64,000 nt of DNA from Streptomyces asoensis (GCF_016860545.1 NZ_BNEB01000003.1:558001-622000), one strand, 5' to 3'. Shown: positions 1 through 9,591, numbered from the stretch's first letter. Numbers and translations are program-made. The notes: a model not told the origin generated them from the sequence alone.

Positions 1-59
1 GGTCCGCCGAGGGCGCCCGCCGGACACCGATGGCCTGCACGGCGCTCGCGGCGCACGGA

Positions 60-76
60 CCGACGGACCCCGTCGG
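60..76. terminator. small inverted repeat before cofD
   Basis: CCGACGG (60-66) and CCGTCGG (70-76) form a 7-bp stem with a 3-nt loop. It may end transcription of a gene lying before the window. Positions 1-164 hold no gene that I can support. Confidence 0.35.
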
Positions 77-110
77 CCCGTAGGGGTGACCGGGATTTCC
101 ACAGGCGGGT

Positions 111-124
111 GGTTGTCCACAACC
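111..124. promoter_or_regulatory. inverted repeat GGTTGT-CC-ACAACC upstream of cofD
   Basis: The 6-bp arms are perfect with a 2-nt centre, 41 nt before the cofD start. The same bases contain TTGTCCACA (113-121), which matches the Streptomyces DnaA-box consensus. A weaker ATTTCCACA lies at 95-103. It could be an operator, a DnaA contact, or chance. Confidence 0.3.
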
Positions 125-164
125 GGCCGACGGACCGTCGCGGTCGCCTGCGAGACTTGCTCCC

Positions 165-1124
165 ATGCGCATTGTGGTTCTGGCAGGCGGCATCGGCGGT
201 GCCCGGTTCCTGCGCGGTCTGAAGCAGGCCGTGCCGGACGCGGACATCACGGTCATCGGCAACACCGGCGACGACATCCACCTCTTCGGGCTGAAGGTCT
301 GTCCGGACCTCGACACGGTGATGTACACGCTCGGCGGCGGCATCAACGAGGAACAGGGCTGGGGGCGGGCCGACGAGACCTTCCACCTGAAGGAGGAGCT
401 CGCGGCGTACGGCGCCGGACCCGGGTGGTTCGGACTGGGCGACCGGGACTTCGCCACGCACATCGTGCGGACGCAGATGATCGGCGCCGGGTACCCGCTG
501 AGCGCGGTGACCGAGGCGCTGTGCGACCGGTGGAAGCCGGGCGTCCGGCTCATCCCCATGACCGACGACCGGGTGGAGACCCATGTCGCGGTCGAGGTGG
601 ACGGTGAGAACAAGGCCGTGCACTTCCAGGAGTACTGGGTGCGGCTGCGGGCCTCGGTCCCGGCGCGGGCCGTCGTGCCCGTCGGCGCCGAGCAGGCCAA
701 GCCGGCGCCCGGGGTGCTGGAGGCCGTCGCGGCGGCGGACGTGATCCTCTTCCCGCCGTCCAACCCGGTCGTCTCGGTCGGCACGATCCTCGCCGTGCCG
801 GGCATCCGCGAGGCGATCGCCGACGCCGGGGTGCCGGTGGTGGGCCTCTCCCCCATCGTCGGGGACGCGCCCGTGCGCGGGATGGCCGACAAGGTGCTCG
901 CGGCGGTCGGCGTGGAGTCGGCGGCGGCCGCGGTGGCCGAGCACTACGGCTCGGGTCTGCTGGACGGCTGGCTCGTCGACACCGTGGACGCGGGGGCCGT
1001 GGAGCGGGTCGAGGCGGCCGGGATCCGCTGCCGGGCCGTCCCGCTGATGATGACCGACCTGGACGCGACCGCGCGGATGGCGCGGGAGGCGCTGGCGCTG
1101 GCCGAGGAGGTGCGGACGGTATGA
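165..1124 (+). CDS. cofD: 2-phospho-L-lactate transferase (CofD/FbiA), F420 biosynthesis
   Basis: The 319-residue protein fits the CofD/FbiA family. It opens with the nucleotide-binding stretch [19 protein letters not shown] and carries the conserved [20 protein letters not shown] segment near residue 30. Known role: it joins a phosphoenolpyruvyl or lactyl moiety to the deazaflavin Fo to make (dehydro)F420-0 in the cytoplasm. Its stop overlaps the ATG of cofE (ATGA), so the two are translationally coupled. No clear Shine-Dalgarno sequence precedes the ATG. The Fo synthase and guanylyltransferase genes are not in the window. Confidence 0.95.
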   Translation: MRIVVLAGGIGGARFLRGLKQAVPDADITVIGNTGDDIHLFGLKVCPDLDTVMYTLGGGINEEQGWGRADETFHLKEELAAYGAGPGWFGLGDRDFATHIVRTQMIGAGYPLSAVTEALCDRWKPGVRLIPMTDDRVETHVAVEVDGENKAVHFQEYWVRLRASVPARAVVPVGAEQAKPAPGVLEAVAAADVILFPPSNPVVSVGTILAVPGIREAIADAGVPVVGLSPIVGDAPVRGMADKVLAAVGVESAAAAVAEHYGSGLLDGWLVDTVDAGAVERVEAAGIRCRAVPLMMTDLDATARMAREALALAEEVRTV

Positions 1125-2434
1125 GCGGCTCCGGGTCCACCGGGACCGGTTACCGGGTCTGGGCGGTCGGCGGGCTGCCCGAGGTACGCGCCGGGGACGA
1201 CCTCACGAAGCTGATCGCGGCCGCCGAACCCGGGCTGGCCGACGGTGACGTCCTGCTCGTCACCTCCAAGATCGTGTCCAAGGCCGAGGGACGGATCGTC
1301 CATGCGGAGGACCGGGAGGCCGCGATCGACGCCGAGACCGTACGGGTCGTCGCCCGGCGCGGCACCCTGCGGATCGTCGAGAACCGGCAGGGCCTCGTCA
1401 TGGCGGCCGCCGGGGTCGACGCCTCCAACACCCCGGCCGGGACCGTGCTGTTGCTGCCCGAGGACCCGGACGCCTCGGCGCGGCTCATCCGGGACGGGCT
1501 GCGGGACGCGCTCGGTGTCGAGGTGGGCGTCGTCGTCACCGACACCTTCGGGCGGCCCTGGCGCGCCGGCCTCACCGACGTGGCGATCGGCGCCGCCGGG
1601 GTGCGGGTCCTGGACGACCTGCGCGGAGGCACGGACGCGCACGGCAATCCGCTCAGCGCGACGGTCGTCGCCACCGCGGACGAACTGGCAGCCGCCGGGG
1701 ACCTCGTCAAGGGAAAGGCCTCCGCGCTTCCCGTGGCCGTGGTCCGGGGACTGGGGCACGTCGTCGTGACCGACGACGCCGGGGCCCGGGTCATGGTGCG
1801 CGGGGCGCGCGACGACATGTTCCGGCTCGGGACCTCCGAAGCGGTGCGGCTGGCGGTCACCCAGCGCAGGACCGTGCGGTCCTTCACGGACGAGCCCGTC
1901 GACCCGGGGGCGGTCCGGCGGGCGGTGGCGGCCGCCGTCACCGCGCCGGCGCCGCACCACACGACGCCGTGGCGGTTCGTGCTGCTGGAGTCGGCCGCGT
2001 CGAGGGTCCGGCTGCTGGACGCCATGCGGGACGCCTGGATCGCCGATCTGCGGCGGGACGGGAAGTCGGAGGAGTCCATCGCCAAGCGGGTGCGGCGGGG
2101 GGACGTCCTGCGCGACGCGCCCTGCCTGGTCGTGCCGTGTCTGGTCATGGACGGCTCGCACACCTACGGCGACGCGCGGCGGGACGCGGCCGAGCGCGAG
2201 ATGTTCGTGGTCGCCACCGGGGCCGGCGTGCAGAACTTCCTGGTCGCCCTCGCCGGGGAACGGCTGGGCTCCGCGTGGGTGTCCTCGACGATGTTCTGCC
2301 GGGACGTGGTGCGCGAGGCACTGGAACTGCCGGACGACTGGGACCCGATGGGAGCGGTCGCCGTCGGACATCCGGCACAGGAGCCCCGGGCCCGGGCCGA
2401 ACGGGAGGCGGGGGACTTCATCGCGGTGAGATAG
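1121..2434 (+). CDS. cofE: F420-0:gamma-glutamyl ligase fused to nitroreductase-like domain (CofE/FbiB)
   Basis: The 437-residue two-domain protein matches the actinobacterial FbiB architecture rather than the short archaeal CofE. Residues about 8-245 are the glutamate ligase ([24 protein letters not shown]). Residues about 250-437 are a nitroreductase fold ([13 protein letters not shown] at its start). In mycobacterial FbiB the first domain adds the gamma-linked glutamate tail of F420 and the second reduces dehydro-F420-0 using FMNH2. That role is inferred here from family membership. It overlaps cofD by 4 bp and is cotranscribed with it. Confidence 0.95.
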   Translation: MSGSGSTGTGYRVWAVGGLPEVRAGDDLTKLIAAAEPGLADGDVLLVTSKIVSKAEGRIVHAEDREAAIDAETVRVVARRGTLRIVENRQGLVMAAAGVDASNTPAGTVLLLPEDPDASARLIRDGLRDALGVEVGVVVTDTFGRPWRAGLTDVAIGAAGVRVLDDLRGGTDAHGNPLSATVVATADELAAAGDLVKGKASALPVAVVRGLGHVVVTDDAGARVMVRGARDDMFRLGTSEAVRLAVTQRRTVRSFTDEPVDPGAVRRAVAAAVTAPAPHHTTPWRFVLLESAASRVRLLDAMRDAWIADLRRDGKSEESIAKRVRRGDVLRDAPCLVVPCLVMDGSHTYGDARRDAAEREMFVVATGAGVQNFLVALAGERLGSAWVSSTMFCRDVVREALELPDDWDPMGAVAVGHPAQEPRARAEREAGDFIAVR

Positions 2435-2565
2435 GTCCCGTCCCCGCGGTGCCGGGTGCCGGGCGGTGCCCCGGGGCCGCGGTGCGCCTACCCTCGTAGC
2501 AGCACTCCGGCTCCCGCGGCGCTCCCGCGAGCGACGCAGCAGCACTCTCCACCAGGACTTCTCTC

Positions 2566-3570
2566 GTGTCAGGACGGTTCTCCCCCCGGCCCACGCGCAC
2601 CACCGTGCGCGGCGGGTACACCACGGTGCCCGCGGGCGTGCCGCGGCAGGCGTCGGCGGCGGGGCGGGTGCGGGACTGGGTGCCGCAGGGGCCGCTCGAT
2701 CTCGGGCTGGTGCTCGGGCCGCTCAGACGGGGGCCCGGTGATCCCACGTTCCGCGCGACGCCCGACGGATCGGTGTGGCGGGCCACGCTCACGCCCTCCG
2801 GGCCGGGGACACTGCGCGTCGCCGCGGCCGGCGGCACGGTGCGCGGGGAGGCGTGGGGTCCGGGCGCGGAGTGGCTGCTCGACCGGATGCCCGACCTGCT
2901 CGGCGCTTCCGACGCGCCGGAGGCGTTCGTGCCCCGGCACCGCGTGGTGGCGACGGCGGGACACCGGCGGCCGGGCCTGCGGCTGACGCGGACCGGGCTG
3001 GTCCTTGAGTCGCTGATCCCCTCGGTGCTGGAGCAGAAGGTCACCACCGACGAGGCGTACCGGGCCTGGCGCCTGCTGGTGCGCAAGTTCGGGGAGCCCG
3101 CGCCGGGCCCCGCGGCGGGCGGACGGCTCTGGGTGATGCCGGCGCCCCGGACCTGGGCGCTGATCCCCTCCTGGGAGTGGCACCGGGCGGGCGTCGACGA
3201 CAAGCGGGCCTCGACGATCCTGCGGGCCGTCCGGGTCGCCGGGCGGATGGAGGAGGCGACGCGGATGACCGCGGCCGAGGCGCAGGCCCGGCTGGAGGTC
3301 GTGCCGGGCATCGGACCGTGGACGTCCGCGGAGACGGTGCAGCGCAGCCACGGGGCTGCGGACGCGGTGACCGTGGGCGATCTGCATCTGCCGGGGATCG
3401 TCGGGTGGGCGCTGGCGGGGAACCGTGACGCGGACGACTCGGTGATGCTGGAGCTGCTGGAGCCGTACGCCGGGCAGCGGCACCGGGCGGCCCGGCTCAT
3501 CCTGCTGAGCGGCCGGGTGCCGGCCCGGCGGATGCCGAAGATGCCCCGGTGGGACATCGGAAGCCTCTAG
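2566..3570 (+). CDS. DNA-3-methyladenine glycosylase family protein (HhH-GPD)
   Basis: The 334-residue protein has a helix-hairpin-helix signature, PGIGPWTSAETVQR (around 247-260), followed by VTVGDLHLP. Asp272 there sits at the catalytic position of AlkA-type glycosylases. The family excises alkylated purines in base excision repair. The N-terminal ~100 residues are variable, as is common in actinobacterial members. The start is GTG with an AGGA about 9 nt upstream. A TACCCT -10-like element at about 2489 may serve it. It is probably transcribed separately from cofDE, which ends 131 bp before. Confidence 0.88.
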   Translation: MSGRFSPRPTRTTVRGGYTTVPAGVPRQASAAGRVRDWVPQGPLDLGLVLGPLRRGPGDPTFRATPDGSVWRATLTPSGPGTLRVAAAGGTVRGEAWGPGAEWLLDRMPDLLGASDAPEAFVPRHRVVATAGHRRPGLRLTRTGLVLESLIPSVLEQKVTTDEAYRAWRLLVRKFGEPAPGPAAGGRLWVMPAPRTWALIPSWEWHRAGVDDKRASTILRAVRVAGRMEEATRMTAAEAQARLEVVPGIGPWTSAETVQRSHGAADAVTVGDLHLPGIVGWALAGNRDADDSVMLELLEPYAGQRHRAARLILLSGRVPARRMPKMPRWDIGSL

Positions 3571-3589
3571 CCCGACGACCCGGAGCGCA

Positions 3590-4050
3590 GCCCGGCGGGC
3601 TGTGGCTCGGCGGCCTGGAGCGCGGTGGCCCGGAGCGCAGCCCGGCGGACTGTGGCTCGGCGGCCCGGAGCGCGCTGGCCCGGAGCGCAGCCCGGCGGGC
3701 TGTGGCGCGGCGGCCCGGAGCGCGGTGGCCCGGCGGGCGGCTCGGCGGTCTCGCGGTGGCCCGGTGGGCTGTGGCACGGCGGCCTGGAGCGCAGTGGCCC
3801 GGAGCGCAGCCCGAACGTCTGTGGCGCGGCAGCCTGTAGCGCAGCCCGGCCGTCTGTGGCACGGCGGCCTGGAGCGCGGTGGCCCGGCGGGCGGCTCGGC
3901 GGTCTCGCGGTGGCCCGGTGGGCTGTGGCACGGCGGTCTGGAGCGCAGTGGCCCGGAGCGCAGCCCGGCGGACTGTGGCTCGGCGGCCTGTAGCGCAGCC
4001 CGAACGTCTGTGGCGCGGTGGCCCGGCGGGCGGCTCGGCGGGGGCGGGCC
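3590..4050. repeat. composite tandem repeat of 50-, 69- and 35-bp modules
   Basis: The word TGTGGC recurs at 3601, 3651, 3701, 3770, 3820, 3855, 3924, 3974 and 4009, giving module lengths 50, 50, 69, 50, 35, 69, 50 and 35. The 69-50-35 block (154 bp) is present twice in tandem (3701-3854 and 3855-4008) and a third copy is truncated. Two module lengths are not multiples of three, so the open frames here are GC artefacts. This fills the gene-free stretch 3571-4181; nothing else is seen there. Confidence 0.85.
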
Positions 4051-4181
4051 GCGTGGGGTTGCCCCGTCGCCGCCCCTCCGTGCTCCCGTCGGCCTGGCTG
4101 TTGCCGTGCCCGCGCCCCCGCCCGGGTCACCGCCCGCGACCCCGCCCACGGAGCCATCCGGGTCACTGCCCGCGAGCAGGG

Positions 4182-5264
4182 CTACTGGTCGGAGGAGAAG
4201 CGGACGGCGCCGGCCGGGATCCTCGCGTCGCACCACACCCGCACGCCCTCGCGGAGTTCGTTGTCGGGGCCGACGACCGCGCCGTCCCCGATGACCGTGC
4301 CGGTGAGCACGGAGCGTTCGCCCACGCGGGCCCGGGTGCCGATGAGGGAGTCGGTGACGACCGCGCCGGGTTCGATGACCGCGCCCGGCAGGATCGTCGA
4401 GCCGGAGATCCGCGCGCCCTCGGCGACGAACGCGCCCTCGCCCACCACCGTGCCGCCCGTCAGCTTCGCGTCGGGCGCGACCCGGGCCGTCGGCAGGACC
4501 AGGCGGTCGCCGCAGCGTCCCGGGACGGCCGGGGACGGCGCCCGGCCGAGGACCAGGTCGGCCGAGCCCCGCACGAAGGCCTCGGGTGTGCCGAGGTCCA
4601 GCCAGTACGTCGAGTCGACCATGCCCTGGAGGTGGGCGCCGGCCGCGAGGAGGCCGGGGAACGTCTCGCGCTCCACCGACACCGGGCGGCCCTGCGGGAT
4701 CGTGTCGATGACCGAGCGGCGGAAGACGTACGCGCCCGCGTTGATCTGGTCGGTGACGATCTCCTCGGGCGTCTGCGGCTTCTCCAGGAACGCGAGGACC
4801 CGGCCCGTGCCGTCCGTGGGGACCAGGCCGTAGGCCCTCGGGTCCGCCACCTTCGTCAGGTGCAGGGAGACGTCCGCCCGGGTCTCCTCGTGGGTGGCCA
4901 CCAGGGCGCCGATGTCCAGGCCGGTGAGGATGTCACCGTTGAAGATCAGGACCGGGTCGTCGGGTCCCGAGTGCAGCCGCGACGCCACGTTGCGGATCGC
5001 GCCGCCCGTGCCGAGGGGCTCCTCCTCCGTCACGTACTCGAGGTGCAGGCCGAGCGCGGAGCCGTCGCCGAAGTACGGCTCGAAGACCTCGGCCAGATAG
5101 CTCGTCGCGAGGACGATGTGGTCCACGCCCGCCGCTCGTGCCCGCGCCAGCTGATGCGTGAGGAACGGCACCCCCGCCGCCCTGACCATGGGTTTGGGCG
5201 TGTGCACCGTGAGGGGGCGCAGCCGGGTGCCCTTGCCGCCGACCAGGAGGATCGCTTCTGTCAC
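4182..5264 (-). CDS. NDP-sugar pyrophosphorylase (mannose-1-phosphate guanylyltransferase-like)
   Basis: The 360-residue protein has an N-terminal nucleotidyltransferase domain with the signature GGKGTRLRPLT (residues 9-19), FNGDI for metal and sugar binding, and a C-terminal left-handed beta-helix of isoleucine-patch hexapeptides (about 255-345). Enzymes of this architecture make GDP-mannose or dTDP/UDP-sugars; substrate cannot be read from sequence. Start GTG at 5264. The location beside a peptidoglycan amidase and five LCP ligases suggests supply of activated sugar for cell-wall glycopolymers or glycoproteins. It resembles ManC-type proteins of Streptomyces. Confidence 0.88.
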   Translation of the reverse strand: MTEAILLVGGKGTRLRPLTVHTPKPMVRAAGVPFLTHQLARARAAGVDHIVLATSYLAEVFEPYFGDGSALGLHLEYVTEEEPLGTGGAIRNVASRLHSGPDDPVLIFNGDILTGLDIGALVATHEETRADVSLHLTKVADPRAYGLVPTDGTGRVLAFLEKPQTPEEIVTDQINAGAYVFRRSVIDTIPQGRPVSVERETFPGLLAAGAHLQGMVDSTYWLDLGTPEAFVRGSADLVLGRAPSPAVPGRCGDRLVLPTARVAPDAKLTGGTVVGEGAFVAEGARISGSTILPGAVIEPGAVVTDSLIGTRARVGERSVLTGTVIGDGAVVGPDNELREGVRVWCDARIPAGAVRFSSDQ

Positions 5265-5495
5265 CGTCGTCTCTGCTTCCTGCCGGGACCGGCCGAACCG
5301 TCATTCGACCGGCCAGTGTATGCAGACCGTCGTGCGGCGGCTTCCGGACCGTGGGTGTCGCGTCCCGGCCCCGGCGGACGCTCCCCCGGCGGCCGCCGGG
5401 CACGTGTCCCCTCCGAGGTTGGTCACCGGCCGTCCCGGACGCGCGGCCGCCGGGGCCCTCCCGGGCCCCGGCGGTCGTGAACGGCTGGTCCGGCC

Positions 5496-7106
5496 TCAGC
5501 GCCCCTGGTAGCGCGCCGCGGTCGAGCGGGCCGAGGTGAGCTTGCCGTAGAGCTGCTTGCCGGGGCACTCCGTGGCGAACCCGTCCCGGTGACCCGAGAT
5601 CACGTTCAGTCGTACGTTCTTTCCCTTTCCGTAGAGATTGCCACCGGCGGACTTCAGGTATGTCTTCCCCTGGGGATTCGCCCCGAAGAGGCCGAGCTTC
5701 CAGGCCGTCAGCCGCGCGATCGCGTTGAGCGTGGTGGTGTTCGGCTTGGCGCTGGTGAAGGTGCCGAGGACGGCGATCCCCATGCTGTTGCTGTTGAACC
5801 CGAGGGTGTGGGCGCCGAGTACGGGCTTCGCCACTCCCCCGGCGCGGCCCTCGTAGATCTTCCCGCACTTGTCGACCAGGAAGTTGTAGCCGATGTCCCG
5901 CCAGCCCATGCTCCTGACGTGGTACCGGTAGATGCCGCGGATGACGGACGGGGCCTGTGAGCACTTGTAGCCGTTGCCCGAGGCCGTGTGGTGCACGAAC
6001 GCGGCCTTGACCTGCGTCGTGTAGCGGAAGCCGCTCTCGCGCAGGTTCTCGTCGGCGCCCCAGCCGCGGCGGGTGACGATGCTCGGGCGGGCGCCGATGT
6101 ACGGCTTCGCCCGCTGGGCCGCCGTCAGTTCGGTCCCGCGCAGGGCGAGGAGTTCGCGCTCGGTGCCCGCACGGTCCAGGGCGGGGATCTCCAGGGCGCC
6201 GAGCGGGGCGAGGGCGGCGTTGGCGGCGGAGGTCTCGGCCACCTCGGCGGTCATGCCCGGGATGACGGAACCCGCCGGGCCCTCGGCGCCCTCGGGACCG
6301 TCGGCGTCCTGCGTGCCGTCCGCGTCCTCGGGGCCTTCCGCGTCCTCGGCGTTCACCGTGTCGTCCCCGTCCGCGGGGGCGCGCTCGGGGGGTGCCGCTC
6401 CCGGGTCGACCAGTTCCAGTCGCAGGCCGGACGGGAGCGGGGCGATCGTGGAGAGGGTGCGGGTGCCTTTGGCGGTCTCCTCCGTACGGCGTTCCGTGTC
6501 CGGGTGGACGCGGATCTCCACGCCGTCGGAGTCGCCGACCCACAGGGGGGCCGTGGCGCCGCGGACCCGGCCGGAGGCGCTCTCCCGGGTGCCGGGGTCG
6601 GCGCCGTGGTCGGCGTTGTGGGTCTCGACGTCCTGCCAGCCGGACCAGGCGCCGGCGCCCGACGGACGGGTGCGGACCTGGACGCGGCCGTGGAGCTCCG
6701 TGTCCGGGTCGTCCCAGACGACGCCCAGGAGGGAGAAGCGGTGCACGTCCCGTCGGGACAGGCCCCGGTCGGCGCCGGTGCCGCCCAGCGCACGGTCACC
6801 GGCGAGAGGGGTCAGGGGCAGCGACTGGGTGCTGCCCGGGAGGTCGGGGAGGGTAGAAGTGGTCCGAGTCGACCGAGTCGCGTTCGTCGACCGCGTCGTG
6901 TGAGTCGTGTGAGTCGTGTGGGTGGTCGGGGTGTCGGGGCTCGTGGCCCTGGCCGTCCCGGTGGGCGCCGTCTTCGTGGCCGGCGCCGGTCGCGCCGTCG
7001 CCGCGTCGGCGGGCGGCGTCAGCGGGAGGGCGAGTGCCGCCGCGCAGGTGACACCGATCGAGGTAGCAAGCAATCCGCGCATGCCAACGATCCTGGACAT
7101 AGTCAT
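5496..7106 (-). CDS. secreted peptidoglycan recognition protein / N-acetylmuramoyl-L-alanine amidase
   Basis: The 536-residue protein has a Sec signal peptide (basic N-terminus, then a hydrophobic stretch ending near PPADA). A Thr-rich linker and a variable region follow. The C-terminal ~190 residues are a PGRP/Amidase_2 domain. Zn ligands are visible as FVHHTASG, GHRDG and the Cys in TECPG. The family cleaves the amide between MurNAc and the stem peptide outside the cell. ATG 7106 is preceded by GGACAG; ATG 7100 is an alternative two codons in. A longer upstream frame overlaps the divergent gene and was not used. Acidic DG/EG repeats (about residues 240-275) look disordered. Confidence 0.9.
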   Translation of the reverse strand: MTMSRIVGMRGLLATSIGVTCAAALALPLTPPADAATARPAPATKTAPTGTARATSPDTPTTHTTHTTHTTRSTNATRSTRTTSTLPDLPGSTQSLPLTPLAGDRALGGTGADRGLSRRDVHRFSLLGVVWDDPDTELHGRVQVRTRPSGAGAWSGWQDVETHNADHGADPGTRESASGRVRGATAPLWVGDSDGVEIRVHPDTERRTEETAKGTRTLSTIAPLPSGLRLELVDPGAAPPERAPADGDDTVNAEDAEGPEDADGTQDADGPEGAEGPAGSVIPGMTAEVAETSAANAALAPLGALEIPALDRAGTERELLALRGTELTAAQRAKPYIGARPSIVTRRGWGADENLRESGFRYTTQVKAAFVHHTASGNGYKCSQAPSVIRGIYRYHVRSMGWRDIGYNFLVDKCGKIYEGRAGGVAKPVLGAHTLGFNSNSMGIAVLGTFTSAKPNTTTLNAIARLTAWKLGLFGANPQGKTYLKSAGGNLYGKGKNVRLNVISGHRDGFATECPGKQLYGKLTSARSTAARYQGR

Positions 7107-7208
7107 ACATTTCTGTCCATCGGTGAATTGACGGGCCGTCGGGCGCGTTCCGCCGAACCGGTGGCTCCGCGGGCGCCCCGCGACGGGTGCGGCAGGCCCG
7201 GCGGCGCG

Positions 7209-7224
7209 TACCCTTCGGCGGGTG
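7209..7224 (+). promoter_or_regulatory. leaderless-type -10 box (TACCCT) before GTG 7222
   Basis: TACCCT (7209-7214) stands 7 nt before the GTG start and no Shine-Dalgarno sequence fits between. That is the spacing expected for a leaderless mRNA in Streptomyces. The -35 region is weak. Confidence 0.5.
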
Positions 7225-7980
7225 ACTGCCATTGATCGCACCCCTGCCGACCTGCTGCGTTCCGCGCTGGCCGCGGACCCCGCGCGCCCCTTGGTGACCT
7301 TCTACGACGACGCCACGGGCGAGCGGGTCGAATTGTCCGTGGCCACCTTCGCCAACTGGGTGGCCAAGACCGCCAATCTCCTCCAGGACGGGCTGTCCGC
7401 CGAACCCGGCGACCGGGTCGCGCTGCTGCTGCCCGCGCACTGGCAGACGGCCGTGTGGCTGCTGGCGTGCTCGTCGGTGGGGGTCGTCGCGGACGTGGCC
7501 GGGGATCCGGCGCGCGCGGACTTCGTGGTCGCGGGGCCCGGCATGTTCGAGGCGGGGCTGGCCTGCAAGGGCGAGCGGTACGCGCTGTCCCTGGCACCGC
7601 TCGGCCGGCGGTTCGTGCCCGGGCCTCCCGAGGGCTACGACGACTACGCCGTGAACGTCCCGTCCTTCGGGGACCGGTTCGCGCCCTACGTCCCCGTGGA
7701 CCCCGAGGCGCCCGCGCTGATCGTGGCCGGGGCCGAGTACACCGGCGCCGAGACCGTGGAGCGGGCCCGGGCGTCGGCGGCGGGACTCGGACTGACGGGT
7801 CCCGGGTCCCGGCTGCTGTCGGGGCTGCCGTACGACACCTGGGAGGGGCTCTGCGCCGGGCTGTACGCGCCGCTGGCGAGCGGAGGGTCCGTGGTGCTGT
7901 GCAGGAACCTGGCAGAGGCGAGCGAGGAGGCGGTGGCGCGGCGGGTGGAGAGCGAGCGGGTCACGGCGACCGTCCGCTGA
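7222..7980 (+). CDS. TIGR03089-like protein (truncated AMP-binding fold)
   Basis: The 252-residue protein resembles the N-terminal part of acyl-adenylate-forming enzymes (TPADLLRSALAADPARPLVTFYD, then DRVALLLPAHWQTAVWLLAC). It lacks the AMP-binding P-loop and the C-terminal lid domain, as in the actinobacterial family I know as TIGR03089. That length looks natural for the family and not the result of a frameshift. The function is unknown; adenylation activity is unlikely. It is divergent from the amidase gene and lies directly upstream of the LCP cluster. Confidence 0.8.
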   Translation: MTAIDRTPADLLRSALAADPARPLVTFYDDATGERVELSVATFANWVAKTANLLQDGLSAEPGDRVALLLPAHWQTAVWLLACSSVGVVADVAGDPARADFVVAGPGMFEAGLACKGERYALSLAPLGRRFVPGPPEGYDDYAVNVPSFGDRFAPYVPVDPEAPALIVAGAEYTGAETVERARASAAGLGLTGPGSRLLSGLPYDTWEGLCAGLYAPLASGGSVVLCRNLAEASEEAVARRVESERVTATVR

Positions 7981-8130
7981 CCCCGCGGCCACTCCCCCTC
8001 GGCCCGCGCGGTTCACCCGTTCGGCTCATCCCCGGCCGCCCCGGGGCCGGGCTTCGCGGCATCGTCGTAGGTGCAGCACCGCACGCTCGTACGGCCCGGT
8101 CGGGCCCCGAAGCGGGAGGGTGGATCGCAC

Positions 8131-9360
8131 GTGAGGGAAACGGCGGGTTCCGGTGGGCTCCTCGGGCCGGGCGCGGGGGCGTCCGCGGACGGGCGGGGCC
8201 TTCTGCGGCGGCGCCGGCGGCGGTGGCTGGGGTGCGGGGCGGCGGTGGCGGGTGTGCTCGTCCTGGGGACGGGGGTGGCCGGGTGGGTCGTCTACGCGAA
8301 GCTCGACGGGAACATCACGCCCGACGACGCGGCGGCCGCGGAACTCGCGCGGTACGCCGCGGAGCGGCCGACCTCGCTGGTGAAGGACGCGCAGAACATC
8401 CTGCTCATAGGGTCCGACTCACGGTCGGGGGACGGGAACCGCAAGTACGGGCGGGACTCCGGGACCGAGCGGTCCGACACCACGATCCTGCTGCATCTGG
8501 CGGCCGGGCGGCGCAGCGCCACCGCCGTCTCCGTCCCGCGCGACCTGATGGTGGACGTGCCGGGCTGTCTGGGGCCGGACGGCAAGCGGACCCGGCCGGT
8601 GTTCACGATGTTCAACCACGCCTTCCAGAGCGGCGGTTCGGCCTGCACGATCCGCACGGTGGAGAAGCTGACGGGGGTGCGTGTCGACCATCACGTGGTC
8701 GTCGACTTCAGCGGCTTCAAGGACATGGTGGACGCCGTGGACGGGGTGCAGGTGTGCCTGCGGGAGCCGATCGACGACAAGGACGCGAAGCTGCGGCTGC
8801 CCGCCGGGAAGGTCACCCTCGACGGGGAGCAGGCGCTCGGTTACGTCCGGGTCCGCAAGACGCTCGGGGACGGCAGCGACACCGACCGGATGGACCGGCA
8901 GCAGCGGTTCCTCGGGGCGCTCGTCAACAAGGTGCAGAGCAATGACGTCCTGCTGAACCCGGTGAAGCTGTACCCGGTGCTGGACGCGGCCACCTCGTCG
9001 CTGACCACCGACCCGGCCCTGGCGAGTCTGCGCGGTCTCTACGAACTCGTGCGCGGTTTGCGGGACATTCCCACCGAACATGTGCAATTCCTGACCGTTC
9101 CGCGGGAGTCGTACGTCCGTGACCCCAATCGCGACCAACTGGTGGAGCCCGAGGCGGAGAAACTGTTCGAACGGCTGCGCACGGACGCGCCCGTGGTGAT
9201 TTCTCAGAAGATTCCCACGAATCCCGCCCCTGTGGAGTCGGGTGATTACGGTCCGTTCGTGACGCGGGTGGTGGGGCCTGCGGCTTCCGCAGGGGTTTCG
9301 CCCACTCCGCCCGCCCCCACGTTCCGCGGCAACACCGCCGCCGAGGACGGCTGCGGGTAA
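8131..9360 (+). CDS. LCP (LytR-CpsA-Psr) family glycopolymer transferase, no LytR_C domain
   Basis: The 409-residue type II membrane protein has an Arg-rich cytoplasmic start, a single TM (about 33-55) and an extracytoplasmic LCP domain with DTTILLHL, SVPRDLMVDVPG, the DHHVVVDFSGF segment and LDGEQALGYVRVR. LCP enzymes transfer lipid-linked glycopolymers to peptidoglycan. It lacks the C-terminal LytR_C domain found in three of its neighbours. I chose GTG 8131 because GGGAGG lies 9 nt upstream; an in-frame ATG 20 codons earlier has no ribosome site. It is the first of five LCP genes. Confidence 0.92.
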   Translation: MRETAGSGGLLGPGAGASADGRGLLRRRRRRWLGCGAAVAGVLVLGTGVAGWVVYAKLDGNITPDDAAAAELARYAAERPTSLVKDAQNILLIGSDSRSGDGNRKYGRDSGTERSDTTILLHLAAGRRSATAVSVPRDLMVDVPGCLGPDGKRTRPVFTMFNHAFQSGGSACTIRTVEKLTGVRVDHHVVVDFSGFKDMVDAVDGVQVCLREPIDDKDAKLRLPAGKVTLDGEQALGYVRVRKTLGDGSDTDRMDRQQRFLGALVNKVQSNDVLLNPVKLYPVLDAATSSLTTDPALASLRGLYELVRGLRDIPTEHVQFLTVPRESYVRDPNRDQLVEPEAEKLFERLRTDAPVVISQKIPTNPAPVESGDYGPFVTRVVGPAASAGVSPTPPAPTFRGNTAAEDGCG

Positions 9361-9492
9361 AGCGCTTGCCAAGCAGATCCCGCGCGGCGAACACAAGTTC
9401 AAAGAAATAGGTCGGATTGCCCGGTTGTAGGGGCGTGGAATTTGTCACGGCCGTCGCTCGACGCCGAACGGGGCGGATAGTGTGAGCGATCC

Positions 9493-9591
9493 GGTGCACC
9501 CGGCCACGAGGTCTCTCCCGGGGTCGTGCACCGAGTGACCGAGACCCGAGCGCCTTGAGGGGGGAAAGGCGCCGCGTGGCCCCGACGGAGG
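9493..9591 (+). promoter_or_regulatory. structured leader of the second LCP gene
   Basis: GGTGCAC (9493-9499) can pair with GTGCACC (9526-9532). GGTCTC (9510-9515) can pair with GAGACC (9541-9546), and the two helices interlock, so they form a pseudoknot or are alternatives. A further hairpin, GCGCCTT/AAGGCGC (9550-9556/9566-9572), precedes GGAGG at 9587. No known riboswitch family was recognised. Confidence 0.35.

Noticed and set aside
944..2545. Long minus-strand open frame opposite cofE
   Set aside because: It is Arg/Pro/Gly-rich and antisense to a well-supported gene; in high-GC DNA all six frames stay open.
3497..4294. Several repetitive open frames on both strands over the 50/69/35-bp repeat
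   Set aside because: Module lengths break the frame and every frame is open; no start site or codon bias supports a repeat protein.
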